From positions 1-64,000 of the forward strand of contig CANLEE010000008.1 of the NCBI GenBank assembly GCA_947489585.1: DNA of 64,000 nucleotides, in the 5' to 3' direction. Shown one piece after another: positions 46,478-55,987 of the stretch. Below the pieces are notes generated by a model. It saw only the letters and a list, made by a program, of their open reading frames with translations. It was not told where the DNA came from and made no database searches. Within the stretch, counting starts at the first letter, position 1. Every line of letters begins with the position of its first letter. The stretch comes from an uncultured Psychroserpens sp. GTDB lineage: Bacteria > Bacteroidota > Bacteroidia > Flavobacteriales > Flavobacteriaceae. Both the position numbers and the translations under genes were made by a program.

Positions 46478-48406
46478 ATGGAATCTTTTTTTAGGTTGTT
46501 CTTAACAGCTTTATTGTTTTTAAATAGCATGGATGTGTTATCACAATCTGAGGAACAAAATGTGTCTTTAGATAATGAAACTAAAACGCTAGCCGATACT
46601 GTTCAGTTTAATTCACTATTTATAAATGCAAAAAACATCTATCGTACTAACCCTCAAAAGGCTATTGAACAACTAAAAACTTCACTAGCTATAAAGAACA
46701 TAATAACTTCTTGTTCTGATTGCCAAATGAAGGCCTTAGCTTTACAGGGAAGTATTTATCTTAGACAAAATCAAACAGATTCTGCAGAAATAATATACAC
46801 CGAACTAAAAGAAATCACTTCAGCTAAAAAAAACTTAAAATATCTTTCGTTGAGCCTCAATAACCTTGGAAGCTGTAAAGAAACTAAAGGTGATTATCTT
46901 CAAGCTATTGAGCTTTATAAAAGTGCTATTGAAATAAAAAAAGAAATCAAGGATACATTAGGCGTTGCTCGTGGTCTAAAAAATTTAGGAGCAACACTAG
47001 TTGCTTCCGGAGATTTTGATGATGGTTTAAAATGCCTTCTTGAGGCTAAAGGATTACGAGAACATCTAAAAGATCATATTGGAGTGGCTCGTGTTTTAAA
47101 TGAAATAGGAACACTTTATAAAAGACAAAACGATCTTAAAAAAGCACTTGCCTACTATGTGGAAGCTTTAGAAATAAGTAAAATGCTTAAGGATGATAGA
47201 AGATTAGTCATCCCAAATAATAATATTGGAAATGTGTATTATCTAGAAAAAAATTACACAAAAGCATTAGAACATTATGAAAAAGGCTTAGAGCTAGCTG
47301 AAGCAACAAATTATAAATACGGAATTGCACTTACTGCCACAAACTCTGGCAATGTGTTATTAGAATCAAATGACTATAAGAAAGCGAGTAACCGATTTTT
47401 AAGAGCTTTTACTCTAGCTGAAGAAATGAAACATAAGTACCTCATGGCTGGTAGTTTGCAAAGTATTGGTTGGTGCTATTTTAAACAAGGAAAAATTAAT
47501 AAGGCTTTATCATTCACTAATAAATCTATTGAGAAATCCTTAGAAATGGATGAGCTAGAATTGCTTAAAGACTCTTATAAAAACCTAGCTTTAATTTATG
47601 AGTTTCAAAAAAATAATAAAGCAGCCTTAGTGTCTTGGAAAAAGCATTATGCAGCGAAAGATTCTTTGTTTAATGAAGAAAATATAAGAAATGCTGCAGA
47701 AATTCAATCAAAACATGAGATAGCTCAAGAACAACTAAAACATGATAGTGAAATCGCTTTAAAAGAGAACGAATTAAAATTGTTAGAAAAAGAAGAGGAG
47801 CTAAAATCGAAAACTATTTGGGTTCTAGGTTTTGGAATTATTCTTATTGGTTTTTTAGGTTTTTTCATATGGAAAAATCAACGCCAAAAATTAAAACTAA
47901 ACCATAATCAAAAACTAATATCTGAAGCTAAGTTAAAAAACACAATACTCGAAAAAGAGCGGATGGCTTTGGAGGTTGAAGTTAAATCTAAAGAACTCAA
48001 TGGTTTTGCTCTAAATATTTTACAACGAATAGATTTTATTGATAAACTACGAGAAACCATTAAATCATTAAAAAGCGAAGGTTCTAATCTGGGTAATGAA
48101 AAACTAGACCTAATAGATATAAAACTTAGAGAAACTCAATCTTTTGAGCAGGATAAGGAGATTTTTAAAATGAAACTTGATAGAGAGCAAGATTCATTTT
48201 TGAGAAGTATTGAAGAGAAATTTCCTGAGCTAACAAAAGACGAAATTAGATTAGCATCACTTCTAAGAATTGATTTTTCTTCAAAAGAAATTGCTGCGAT
48301 ACTTAATATAGAGCCTAAAAGTGTTGATATGAAACGTTATCGTTTAAGAAAAAAAATGGGACTAGGAAAAGACGTCAACCTAAACGAATTCCTCAAATTA
48401 GTATAA
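46478..48406 (+). CDS. TPR-repeat membrane regulator with a C-terminal LuxR-like helix-turn-helix
   Basis: This 642-residue protein has a signal peptide (1-22), about eight tetratricopeptide repeats (about 100-410, for example GDYLQAIELYKSAIEIKKE), a transmembrane helix (about 445-465), a coiled coil (about 470-560), and a C-terminal helix-turn-helix (about 583-642) with LTKDEIRLASLLRIDFSSKEIAAIL. It places a periplasmic TPR sensor opposite a cytoplasmic DNA-binding domain, a one-component design seen in Bacteroidota. Its target is unknown; the neighbouring T9SS cargo gene downstream is a candidate. Confidence 0.88.
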   Translation: MESFFRLFLTALLFLNSMDVLSQSEEQNVSLDNETKTLADTVQFNSLFINAKNIYRTNPQKAIEQLKTSLAIKNIITSCSDCQMKALALQGSIYLRQNQTDSAEIIYTELKEITSAKKNLKYLSLSLNNLGSCKETKGDYLQAIELYKSAIEIKKEIKDTLGVARGLKNLGATLVASGDFDDGLKCLLEAKGLREHLKDHIGVARVLNEIGTLYKRQNDLKKALAYYVEALEISKMLKDDRRLVIPNNNIGNVYYLEKNYTKALEHYEKGLELAEATNYKYGIALTATNSGNVLLESNDYKKASNRFLRAFTLAEEMKHKYLMAGSLQSIGWCYFKQGKINKALSFTNKSIEKSLEMDELELLKDSYKNLALIYEFQKNNKAALVSWKKHYAAKDSLFNEENIRNAAEIQSKHEIAQEQLKHDSEIALKENELKLLEKEEELKSKTIWVLGFGIILIGFLGFFIWKNQRQKLKLNHNQKLISEAKLKNTILEKERMALEVEVKSKELNGFALNILQRIDFIDKLRETIKSLKSEGSNLGNEKLDLIDIKLRETQSFEQDKEIFKMKLDREQDSFLRSIEEKFPELTKDEIRLASLLRIDFSSKEIAAILNIEPKSVDMKRYRLRKKMGLGKDVNLNEFLKLV

Positions 48407-48565
48407 AACATTATTATCCTTCACTTAAGTTTACGCATTAGCAATTAACCCTGTGTCTTCAATATTTTTTTTGACTTTGTAGATATCATGTAGAGATGAA
48501 AAAAACAATCTTTATATGCTTTCTAAATACATTTATAACCTCTAAATTTCTAAAATGAAATCGTT

Positions 48566-50338
48566 ATGAATATAAATAAAAAAAGACCTTTGTTTTTTCT
48601 GTTAGTACTTGCAACTCTTGGTATCACAAAAGTTCAAGCACAGCCTAATATCCCATTTGTTATATTATCAGAATCGAATAATCCTACAGCAATAGAAGAC
48701 GGCATTGCTTGTATTAATAATGCGAGTAATATATATAATGATAATGCCTTTTATAGGTTTTATGATTTGGAGGATTATATTAATGATGGTACCATTGAAT
48801 CTAATTCTTTTTTATTGACAAATCTTGAATTTGCACAATCATCTGCTGCTGATAATACCATGCTTACCTATTTTGTTGGAACAATACCACGCAGCGATTA
48901 TTATCTTATGGGTAGTGCTGATTATAATACACGCATTAATTTAAATAGTTTAACAATTCTCAAAAGTGGTAATTATTTTTGTAAGTCTTCAGATAATGGG
49001 GCCTTAATTAACATCCCAATAGATCCATTAATTGTAGATACAGATCAGGTTATATATTATTCAATACAAGTAGCTTCAGGAGATTTAGATACCCACTATT
49101 TTTTTATGGGAGGAAACCTTTATGGACAACATGCATATGCTTATTTTAATAGTATTGCAACTTGCGATACGGATGTACTTAGTGATTTTAATGTCAATGA
49201 GATAAAAAGTATTGAAACTCCAACTAGGATTATTATGAACATTATTGGAATATCCAATCCTACAGCCGTAGGGCCACCACCAAATGATACCTGTGAAAAT
49301 GCGCAAACCTTAACTGTAGGAACTTCGTTTGAGGATAATCGATTAGATTTTACTACACTTAATGCAACACAAGATGGTGGAGGATGTAATACAGGTAATG
49401 CAATGCCAGTGAGTAATGAAGTATGGATGCAAAATGTTATTCCAGCGGAAGGGCATTTAGTAGTAGAAACAGCACCTGATGTGGCTACAGGAAATACAAG
49501 TTTTGTTTCAGGAATGGATGCTTGGTCAGGATCTTGTGGTAATTTAACGTATTTAAATTGTGGCTCACAAAGTTTTAGTACACATGATTTTTCATCAATA
49601 GTTATTAATGGAACGCCTGGAGACACTGTATATATTAGAGTTTTTGGAAACTTTGTTGTTCCTTTTTCTGTTTCGGCTTATAATCCACCTGAGCCTTCCA
49701 ATGTGAATTGCGAGAATGCTCAAGCCTTGACCGTTGGAGCAACATTTGAAGATGAAGCAGTTGAGAGCTCATTTCTTTGGAGCCAAGGAGACGAACTCTG
49801 GTATACGTTTGTTGCACCATCTGATGGTAATATTACCATTGAAACAGGACCAGATTCAAGAGGAAATTTTACAGCAAACACTTCAATAGCTGTTTGGTCA
49901 GGGATGTGCGAAGGGTTTAATTTAATGCCAATAGCTAATGATTTGAATGGAGCTGATACATATAATTTTTCAAAGTTAGATTTGACTGGCTTAATACCTG
50001 GAGACACCTATTTTATTACAATCGCTGATTGGTTTCAAGCTTTAAGGTCACCTTTTTCTGTATCTGTTTATAATACAACTTTAAACACAGAAGATAGTGT
50101 TTTTGATGGGTTTAATTATTTTCCTAACCCTGTAAATCATTCACTAACTTTAAATTCAGTAAAGCACATAAATCAGATTATTATGTATAGTATTTTAGGT
50201 CAGGAAGTCCTGAATCTTGAATATAAAAATGAAGTTAAAATTGAAAAAATTGATATGTCAAGGATACCAAAAGGAGTGTATATGCTTAAGGTTTTAATAG
50301 AAAATCAAACTAAAACTATAAAAATTATTAAAGAATAA
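48566..50338 (+). CDS. Type IX secretion cargo with two beta domains and a sorting tail
   Basis: This 590-residue secreted protein has a signal peptide (1-25, ending VQAQ), an N-terminal region of about 200 residues, and two homologous domains starting DTCENAQTLTVGTSFED (about 248) and VNCENAQALTVGATFED (about 380), each with a WSG-C motif like those of pre-peptidase/DUF beta sandwiches. It ends in a type A T9SS sorting domain (about 512-590: NYFPNPVNHSLTL to KTIKIIKE). It should be exported to the surface by T9SS. No catalytic domain is recognised; it may be an adhesin. The gene ends 3 bp before the convergent operon. Confidence 0.88.
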   Translation: MNINKKRPLFFLLVLATLGITKVQAQPNIPFVILSESNNPTAIEDGIACINNASNIYNDNAFYRFYDLEDYINDGTIESNSFLLTNLEFAQSSAADNTMLTYFVGTIPRSDYYLMGSADYNTRINLNSLTILKSGNYFCKSSDNGALINIPIDPLIVDTDQVIYYSIQVASGDLDTHYFFMGGNLYGQHAYAYFNSIATCDTDVLSDFNVNEIKSIETPTRIIMNIIGISNPTAVGPPPNDTCENAQTLTVGTSFEDNRLDFTTLNATQDGGGCNTGNAMPVSNEVWMQNVIPAEGHLVVETAPDVATGNTSFVSGMDAWSGSCGNLTYLNCGSQSFSTHDFSSIVINGTPGDTVYIRVFGNFVVPFSVSAYNPPEPSNVNCENAQALTVGATFEDEAVESSFLWSQGDELWYTFVAPSDGNITIETGPDSRGNFTANTSIAVWSGMCEGFNLMPIANDLNGADTYNFSKLDLTGLIPGDTYFITIADWFQALRSPFSVSVYNTTLNTEDSVFDGFNYFPNPVNHSLTLNSVKHINQIIMYSILGQEVLNLEYKNEVKIEKIDMSRIPKGVYMLKVLIENQTKTIKIIKE

Positions 50339-50341
50339 ACA

Positions 50342-51151
50342 TTAATTACTATTGGTTTTAGAATAGATATTAGATAAGTCGCTTATAATGGTAATATCGT
50401 CAGGATTAATCTTTAATAGGTACCAATCTTCCATTTTTACAACAGTTCCTTTTATTTCAGACGGTTTTCCAATAAACGGAAGCACTTCCTTATGTATAGG
50501 TTTTCCTTTTAAATCGGTTAATAAGTAATATTCTGAGATGTTATTATCATCTGTAGTTGCCAAAACAGGAGGAATGCCTCCCGAAATGCAACGCACAGCA
50601 CAACTCCTGTGTATTTTTCCTTTACCAGGTTTCATAACTCCAAAGTAACATTTTGGGTCAATAATTTCACCTTGTAATGTCATTTTACTGACACTTATTT
50701 TTTTAGGATAAATTCCTGATGAATTTGGAAGAAGTGTTACTTTGTTTTCATCTGTAATTTGGATTAAGGTTTTTCCGTTGTAATAAATTAAATTGCCTTC
50801 GATGCTTAAAGTCTGTCCGTTTAAATTTTTGACTTCATTTTGAATTTGTTCCAGAAATGGATTAGCACTAGACTTTCCGAAGCCTAATAGGAGAATATTT
50901 TTGTAAGTATTATCAGCAATTTGAACACGTAACATTGGATAAGGGTTTTCATGAAAAACACCTATGATTTTTGTAGCACTTATTAATTCGAAAGAACTAT
51001 TTTTAAAAGGTTTTTGAGCAAAACTAAAAAGTAAAGCGCCAATTATGATGACAATTAAACTTCCAATTGCAAACCGTTTTATGGTTTGCTTGGTCTTAAT
51101 GCCTAAGCTGCCGTCTATATATGGGATGTAAAATTCATCGTTCTTTTTCAT
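50342..51151 (-). CDS. Membrane-anchored protein with a C/H/C/C motif, last gene of the Rieske operon
   Basis: This 269-residue protein has one transmembrane helix (about 28-46) and an extracytoplasmic remainder. A conserved-looking block has C168 in DPKCYFGVMKPGKGK, then H181, C184 and C188 in HRSCAVRCISGGIPPV, which could ligate a metal or heme or form a disulfide. An OB-like strand region (KGTVVKMEDWYLLKI) follows. It is 3 bp downstream of the heme-Rieske gene, so it is almost certainly part of the same redox module. I recall similar motifs in uncharacterised proteins only, and no function can be named. Confidence 0.85.
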   Translation of the reverse strand: MKKNDEFYIPYIDGSLGIKTKQTIKRFAIGSLIVIIIGALLFSFAQKPFKNSSFELISATKIIGVFHENPYPMLRVQIADNTYKNILLLGFGKSSANPFLEQIQNEVKNLNGQTLSIEGNLIYYNGKTLIQITDENKVTLLPNSSGIYPKKISVSKMTLQGEIIDPKCYFGVMKPGKGKIHRSCAVRCISGGIPPVLATTDDNNISEYYLLTDLKGKPIHKEVLPFIGKPSEIKGTVVKMEDWYLLKINPDDITIISDLSNIYSKTNSN

Positions 51152-51154
51152 AAA

Positions 51155-52183
51155 TCAATAATTACAGGGTTTAACTTCAGTGCCTTCATCAAAAGCTTTC
51201 GGATTTATATAAACTGTTTTGTCTTCTAGCATTAATTCATAAGTGGCGACTTTTTCAGTAAAAGGAGGAGGAGATTGCCCGTTACTTGGTAAATACTGAT
51301 AACCGTGCCAAGGGCAGGTAATACAACCATCAATAATTTTACCTTCTCCTAATGGACCACCTTGGTGTTTACATACATTATGAATAGCAGACAGTTTACC
51401 ATTGTATTTGAAAATGGCAACCCGTTCGTTTTCTACTGTAAATATTTTTGCACGATCCTCTTCAATTTCTGAAATGTGGCAAACTTTTAACCAACCGTTT
51501 TTTTCTTCGGTTTTAGTGTTATCAATTTTGCGTTCTTTAAATGCAGTCGTTAAATGAAGACTAGCAACGACAATAAAACCAATAACCATGATGCCAATTG
51601 TAAATGGCGAAGTTTCTTGTTGAAAAGCACCAAGAAATACGTGAGCAATAATCAAAACATAGGCTAAATAAACCATCATGTGCAAACGTTTCCAAACCTT
51701 AGCTGAAAGATTCCCTAGAAAAAAATCATGACTTGTTGAAGCCATAATAAATAAGATAAGTAGCGCAAAAAAACCTAAAACCTGAAACGGGAAATTAGTT
51801 AAAGAACCATAATCCATATTTGAGGTAAATAGTGAATAAATTGGATTTACATCACCTAAAGCGTGAAATTGAAACATAGAAAAACCACCATGAATCAAAG
51901 CCGCAATAAACATGCTTACGCCAAGATGTCTTCTATTATAAAGTATGGGTAGAAAATTGGTGTTTAATCTTGCCAAAGGACCTATCACCAAAATGATATG
52001 GAGCATAATGATAGCTAAGGATCCAAAAGCCCTAATGACAAGTGTTTCTATACTTGTTTCAGAATTGAAAATTAAAGTTGTTGCAGCAAATAAAATAATA
52101 TATAACAACATGCCTGCTGCTATTATTTTATCATAGGTTTTCTTGTGCTTATTCCAAAGTACTAATTGATAATTTAATCCCAT
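51155..52183 (-). CDS. Ferric-reductase-like heme membrane protein fused to a Rieske domain
   Basis: This 342-residue fusion has about six transmembrane helices (about 20-215) of the ferric-reductase/YedZ type, with candidate heme histidines in the helices (H86, H98, H168, H181). A C-terminal Rieske [2Fe-2S] domain (about 230-335) has the ligands C271-x-H273 and C290-x2-H293 in NVCKHQGGPLG and CPWHGYQY. It could pass electrons between a b-type heme and a cytosolic partner, the natural membrane port of this operon. It overlaps the preceding 136-residue gene by 10 bp. Confidence 0.9.
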   Translation of the reverse strand: MGLNYQLVLWNKHKKTYDKIIAAGMLLYIILFAATTLIFNSETSIETLVIRAFGSLAIIMLHIILVIGPLARLNTNFLPILYNRRHLGVSMFIAALIHGGFSMFQFHALGDVNPIYSLFTSNMDYGSLTNFPFQVLGFFALLILFIMASTSHDFFLGNLSAKVWKRLHMMVYLAYVLIIAHVFLGAFQQETSPFTIGIMVIGFIVVASLHLTTAFKERKIDNTKTEEKNGWLKVCHISEIEEDRAKIFTVENERVAIFKYNGKLSAIHNVCKHQGGPLGEGKIIDGCITCPWHGYQYLPSNGQSPPPFTEKVATYELMLEDKTVYINPKAFDEGTEVKPCNY

Positions 52184-52584
52184 TGAAACGAAAATTTAGT
52201 TATTTCTACTTCTTTTAGGTCATCGTAAATAAGGATTCCGTTTGGTAGATTATTAATATTAAAGTTATAGATGCCAGCTGTTGTTAATTGTCCGATAACA
52301 TTAGATTTATTTCCTTTTTTATCTATATCATAAACTACAGAAGATGAATTTTTTAAGGTAGACTTTAAAATAATTTCTATATGACTTTCAAAAACAGAAG
52401 TTTTTACAATATCATTCTCAAATGATTTAAGGCTTGTTTTTTTTGAACCTTCTAATCGTGATGTTGTGGCTTTTTCTGAAGAAAAGACATTCAAATCTTT
52501 AACTGAAAAAAACATAATCACAGGAACTATAATAATTAGTAATACCCAAATGTATTTATGTGCTTTACGTAATCCTGAAGTCAT
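52174..52584 (-). CDS. Small single-pass membrane protein of the Rieske operon
   Basis: This 136-residue protein has one transmembrane helix near the N-terminus (about 11-29) and a roughly 105-residue extracytoplasmic beta-rich tail. No cysteine or histidine cluster is present, so it is not obviously a redox carrier. It lies 2 bp after the 70-residue membrane protein gene and overlaps the heme-Rieske gene by 10 bp. It is probably an accessory subunit of the membrane complex. No family is recognised. Confidence 0.8.
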   Translation of the reverse strand: MTSGLRKAHKYIWVLLIIIVPVIMFFSVKDLNVFSSEKATTSRLEGSKKTSLKSFENDIVKTSVFESHIEIILKSTLKNSSSVVYDIDKKGNKSNVIGQLTTAGIYNFNINNLPNGILIYDDLKEVEITKFSFQWD

Positions 52585-52586
52585 AA

Positions 52587-52799
52587 TTAAGTGGTTTTAG
52601 ATTTAAACAATCGCCCTATTAAAAATGGCCAAGTCACGATTATTCCTGGAAACAATAAAACACGAACGTTCTTTTTTGTGTCTTTCATTAAAGGGTCAAT
52701 TTTAGTAGCACCTATAAAAAGAAAGTATAGCCCGAAAAGTAAACCTATAGTGAAGTAAATTCCTAGAATTGTTAAAAATACAGTGATGATTGTTTCCAT
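52587..52799 (-). CDS. Small two-helix membrane protein of the Rieske operon
   Basis: This 70-residue protein is mostly two hydrophobic helices (about 4-28 and 46-62) joined by a charged loop with TKIDPLMKDTKKN. It sits between the Rieske-TPP enzyme gene (1-bp gap) and the 136-residue protein gene (2-bp gap), so it is translated as part of the operon and may serve as a small membrane subunit or anchor for the soluble enzyme. No known family. Confidence 0.8.
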   Translation of the reverse strand: METIITVFLTILGIYFTIGLLFGLYFLFIGATKIDPLMKDTKKNVRVLLFPGIIVTWPFLIGRLFKSKTT

Positions 52800-52800
52800 A

Positions 52801-54750
52801 TTATATCAAATTTACGTCAGCCATTATTTCTAAAACACCAGCTTTTGATTGCGCGTATAATTCGTGCATTGCATCTTCTAAATCTTCTTGTTTTTCAACA
52901 CGTTTTCCCCAAGCACCACAGGATTTTGCAAATTCTGAAAAGTTTGGATTAGATAATGATGTTTGCCATACATCAAACTCACCTGCACGTTGCTCTTTTG
53001 ATATTTTTCCAAGCTCATGATTATTTATAATAATCAACTTTACTGGCATATTATATTTAACAAGTGTTGTTATTTCTGCTAGATATTGACAAACCCCTCC
53101 ATCTCCAGCAACAGCAATTACTGGTCTTGTTTTTCCAACAGCTGCCCAAGCACCAATTGCCGCTGGTAGTGCAAAACCAATAGAGCCTAAATAACCAGAC
53201 ATGAGAAAATCTTGGTTAGTAGGTTCAAAATAACGACCAAATGAATACGCATTATTACCTACATCTACGCACATTACAGCATCCTCAGGTGTAAGCTTAT
53301 TCATGGTTTCAAAGATAGAAATAGAGCTAATTCCATTGTGAGAAGTCTCTAATAAACGTTTTTGTTTTTCTGCTTTCCATATGGTCCATCGCTCAGCTAT
53401 TTCATGACGTTGATCATTAGTATTAATTTGTCCTTTTAATTCAGAATTAAATATGTCTAAAGTTCTTGAAATCTCTCCCCAAACAGCAACTTCAATTTGA
53501 TGAAACTTACTTAAAGCTAAAGGATCAAAATCAACTTGAATAATCGGTTTTTTGGGCGTGATACCTGTATGGTTTGAGAACGATGCACCAAAAACGATTA
53601 ACAAATCAGCTTCATTCATAAACCAGGACGCTATAGGTGTTCCGCTTCGACCTAAAACACCACCACCTAAAGGGTGATTATCAGCAATTAGCCCTTTTCC
53701 TTTAAAAGTAGTCACAACAGCAGCATTTAAACTTTCAGCAAATCTAACTACAGCTTTTTTATGCTCACGAGCACCATGTCCCATAATAATAACAGGACGT
53801 TTAGCTTTTTTAATTAATGCTACAGCATCATTAACAGCTTGTATTGGAGGAGCTATTTCTAAAGCGGTAATTCTATTTTTTGGGCCTTTTGCTTTTGTAT
53901 GAGGATTAACTGTTTTCTCTTGTACTTCATCAGGAAATGTAAGGTGAGATACATCACGTTTTAAAATGGCATGCTTTATAGCTAAAGTCATGAGTTCTGC
54001 ATGACGACTGTCACTTTGGACACGTTGATTGAATTCGGCAACAGTACTAAATCCTTGAACTAAATCTACTTCTTGAAAATTTCCTGTACCAACCACTTGT
54101 GTTTTTACTTGGCCAGTTAAGGCTAGTATTGGTGCACGGTCTACTTTAGCATCCCAAAGACCCGTATACATATTTGTAGCTCCAGGACCAGCGATAGAAA
54201 AACAGGCTGCAGGTTTTCCTGTGAGTTTTCCGAAGGCAGAAGCTGCAAAAGCAGCAGCACCTTCATGGCGAATCCCATAAAAATTAAGATTTCCTTTTTC
54301 TTCTTGACGTCGCATAGCATCTGCAAATCCAAGATTAGAATGACCAACCATTCCGAAGACTTTAGTCACGCCCCAATTTATCATAGTTTCTACCATGATA
54401 TCAGATACAGTTGGTTCATGCGCCTCTTCTTCTTCAACACCAACATAAATAGCATCGCCTTCTTCTTTTACAGGAAATGTGTCAATACCATCATCAAAAC
54501 CTCCAGGCGGCTTTCCTGAGCATGGATCAAAATCCCAACCATGCCAAGGGCAACGTAGTAATCCATTTTCAATAGAGCCCTCTCCTAAAGGGCCGCCTTG
54601 ATGCGGACAACGATTATCAAGTGCTGAGAATTTCCCTTTGTAATGTGTTAAACAAATGCCTTTATGATTAGCAGTAACTGTTTTTACGCGACCTTCAGGT
54701 AACTCGTTTTTGTTACTTAATACTTTGTGCCAAACTACTTTTTTTTCCAT
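52801..54750 (-). CDS. Thiamine-diphosphate enzyme with an N-terminal Rieske domain
   Basis: This 649-residue fusion starts with a Rieske [2Fe-2S] domain (about 1-105; ligands C48-x-H50 and C67-x2-H70). It continues as a complete pyruvate oxidase/acetolactate synthase-type enzyme: Pyr domain with catalytic E163, a central domain (about 300-430), and the PP domain with GDG at 549-551 and NN at 576-577 for thiamine diphosphate binding. It should decarboxylate a 2-oxoacid such as pyruvate; the iron-sulfur domain could accept the electrons in place of FAD/quinone. This pairing is uncommon. It overlaps the antiporter gene by 1 bp. Confidence 0.9.
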   Translation of the reverse strand: MEKKVVWHKVLSNKNELPEGRVKTVTANHKGICLTHYKGKFSALDNRCPHQGGPLGEGSIENGLLRCPWHGWDFDPCSGKPPGGFDDGIDTFPVKEEGDAIYVGVEEEEAHEPTVSDIMVETMINWGVTKVFGMVGHSNLGFADAMRRQEEKGNLNFYGIRHEGAAAFAASAFGKLTGKPAACFSIAGPGATNMYTGLWDAKVDRAPILALTGQVKTQVVGTGNFQEVDLVQGFSTVAEFNQRVQSDSRHAELMTLAIKHAILKRDVSHLTFPDEVQEKTVNPHTKAKGPKNRITALEIAPPIQAVNDAVALIKKAKRPVIIMGHGAREHKKAVVRFAESLNAAVVTTFKGKGLIADNHPLGGGVLGRSGTPIASWFMNEADLLIVFGASFSNHTGITPKKPIIQVDFDPLALSKFHQIEVAVWGEISRTLDIFNSELKGQINTNDQRHEIAERWTIWKAEKQKRLLETSHNGISSISIFETMNKLTPEDAVMCVDVGNNAYSFGRYFEPTNQDFLMSGYLGSIGFALPAAIGAWAAVGKTRPVIAVAGDGGVCQYLAEITTLVKYNMPVKLIIINNHELGKISKEQRAGEFDVWQTSLSNPNFSEFAKSCGAWGKRVEKQEDLEDAMHELYAQSKAGVLEIMADVNLI

Positions 54751-55985
54751 TAGTTACGTTTTAATAATTTAGAAACTACCTTTTCAATACTTAAGCCTTG
54801 GGCAATAATAGAAAACACCACTACGACATATGTTGCATATAAGATAATGTCTTTGACGTCTCCTTCTGGGAGTGACAGAGCAAGTGCAATAGAGATGCCT
54901 CCTCGTAGTCCAGCCCAAGTTAATATGAAAGCTTCATTTTTTGATGCTCTATGTGATTTTTTTAATAAAAAATTTGATAATATAATGGTAATGAATCTTG
55001 ATAATAGTATCAATACTATAGAGACTATTCCAAGTAATAAATGATAGATGTTAAAGTCTAGAGTAATCATCACAATACCAATAAGTACAAATAAGACGGC
55101 ATTAAAGATTTCGTCTAACACTTTCCAAAAGATATTCATATGATTTTTTAAATCTTCGGAAATAACTTTAGCATGTAAACTGTTGCCAATAATAAGCCCA
55201 GCGACAACCATAGCAATAGCTCCAGATATATGAAGCATGTTTGATAATACATAGCCACCCATTACAATTGCTAAAGAAATATGCACAGCAATAACAGCTT
55301 GCTTATTGACACTCACGATACATCGTTTTCCTAAATGTCCTAAAATGATTCCCATTACAAGTCCGCCACCAGCTTCTTTAGCAAATTCGGATGTAATATG
55401 TGATAATTCAAACTCATGCATCATTGTGGCTAAAGCTAGTATTGATAAAAAGACAACAATACCAACACCATCATTAAACAATGATTCGCCAACAATTTTA
55501 ATTTCCATATGCTTAGGCGCTCCAGCTTTTTTTAATAAGGCTAAAACAGCAACAGGATCTGTAGGTGAAATTAAGGCGCCAAAAACTAAACTATATAAAT
55601 AACTCACGTCTAAGCCTATTAATGAAGCTACGTAATAAAAAGCTGTGCCTATAATAAAAGTAGACACTATAACTCCAAATGTGGCATAAATAAGAACGGT
55701 TATTTTTTCTTGTAATAGTCCTTTTAGATTGACATGAATTGCTCCAGCAAATAATAAAATACCTAATAGAAAATCGAATAGGATCGTTTTGAAATCAATA
55801 CTTCTAGCAAAATGGGTTACATTGTCAAAATAAGATTGATCTATAAAGTAACTTGCAGCAAACAAAAGCGATACAACTATAGAAAGAATCATTACTCCTA
55901 TAGTTTCAGGAAGCTTTAAAAATTTTGCATTTAAATAACTTAAAAATGCGGCGAGTGCGACTAAACCAACAAATATTTCGAACAT
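54750..55985 (-). CDS. CPA1-family Na+/H+ antiporter
   Basis: This 411-residue protein has about 12 transmembrane helices of the CPA1 (NhaP/NhaK) type with GESLFNDGVGIVVFLSI, where the Asp of the FND motif is the ion-binding residue, and a conserved TWAGLRGGISIALALSLP. It exchanges cytoplasmic sodium or potassium for protons. Its place inside the redox operon, 2 bp after the Rieske-glutamate synthase gene and overlapping the Rieske-TPP gene by 1 bp, implies that pH or ion balance is linked to the module's activity. Confidence 0.92.
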   Translation of the reverse strand: MFEIFVGLVALAAFLSYLNAKFLKLPETIGVMILSIVVSLLFAASYFIDQSYFDNVTHFARSIDFKTILFDFLLGILLFAGAIHVNLKGLLQEKITVLIYATFGVIVSTFIIGTAFYYVASLIGLDVSYLYSLVFGALISPTDPVAVLALLKKAGAPKHMEIKIVGESLFNDGVGIVVFLSILALATMMHEFELSHITSEFAKEAGGGLVMGIILGHLGKRCIVSVNKQAVIAVHISLAIVMGGYVLSNMLHISGAIAMVVAGLIIGNSLHAKVISEDLKNHMNIFWKVLDEIFNAVLFVLIGIVMITLDFNIYHLLLGIVSIVLILLSRFITIILSNFLLKKSHRASKNEAFILTWAGLRGGISIALALSLPEGDVKDIILYATYVVVVFSIIAQGLSIEKVVSKLLKRN

Positions 55986-55987
55986 AA

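Noticed and set aside
48496..48558. 20-codon frame with a signal-like start just before the T9SS cargo gene
   Set aside because: Too short to call; it may be a leader or a chance frame, and no regulatory hairpin accompanies it.
49141..49626. 161-codon minus-strand frame inside the T9SS cargo gene
   Set aside because: It overlaps one of two homologous domains of a well-supported gene and shows no protein-like features.
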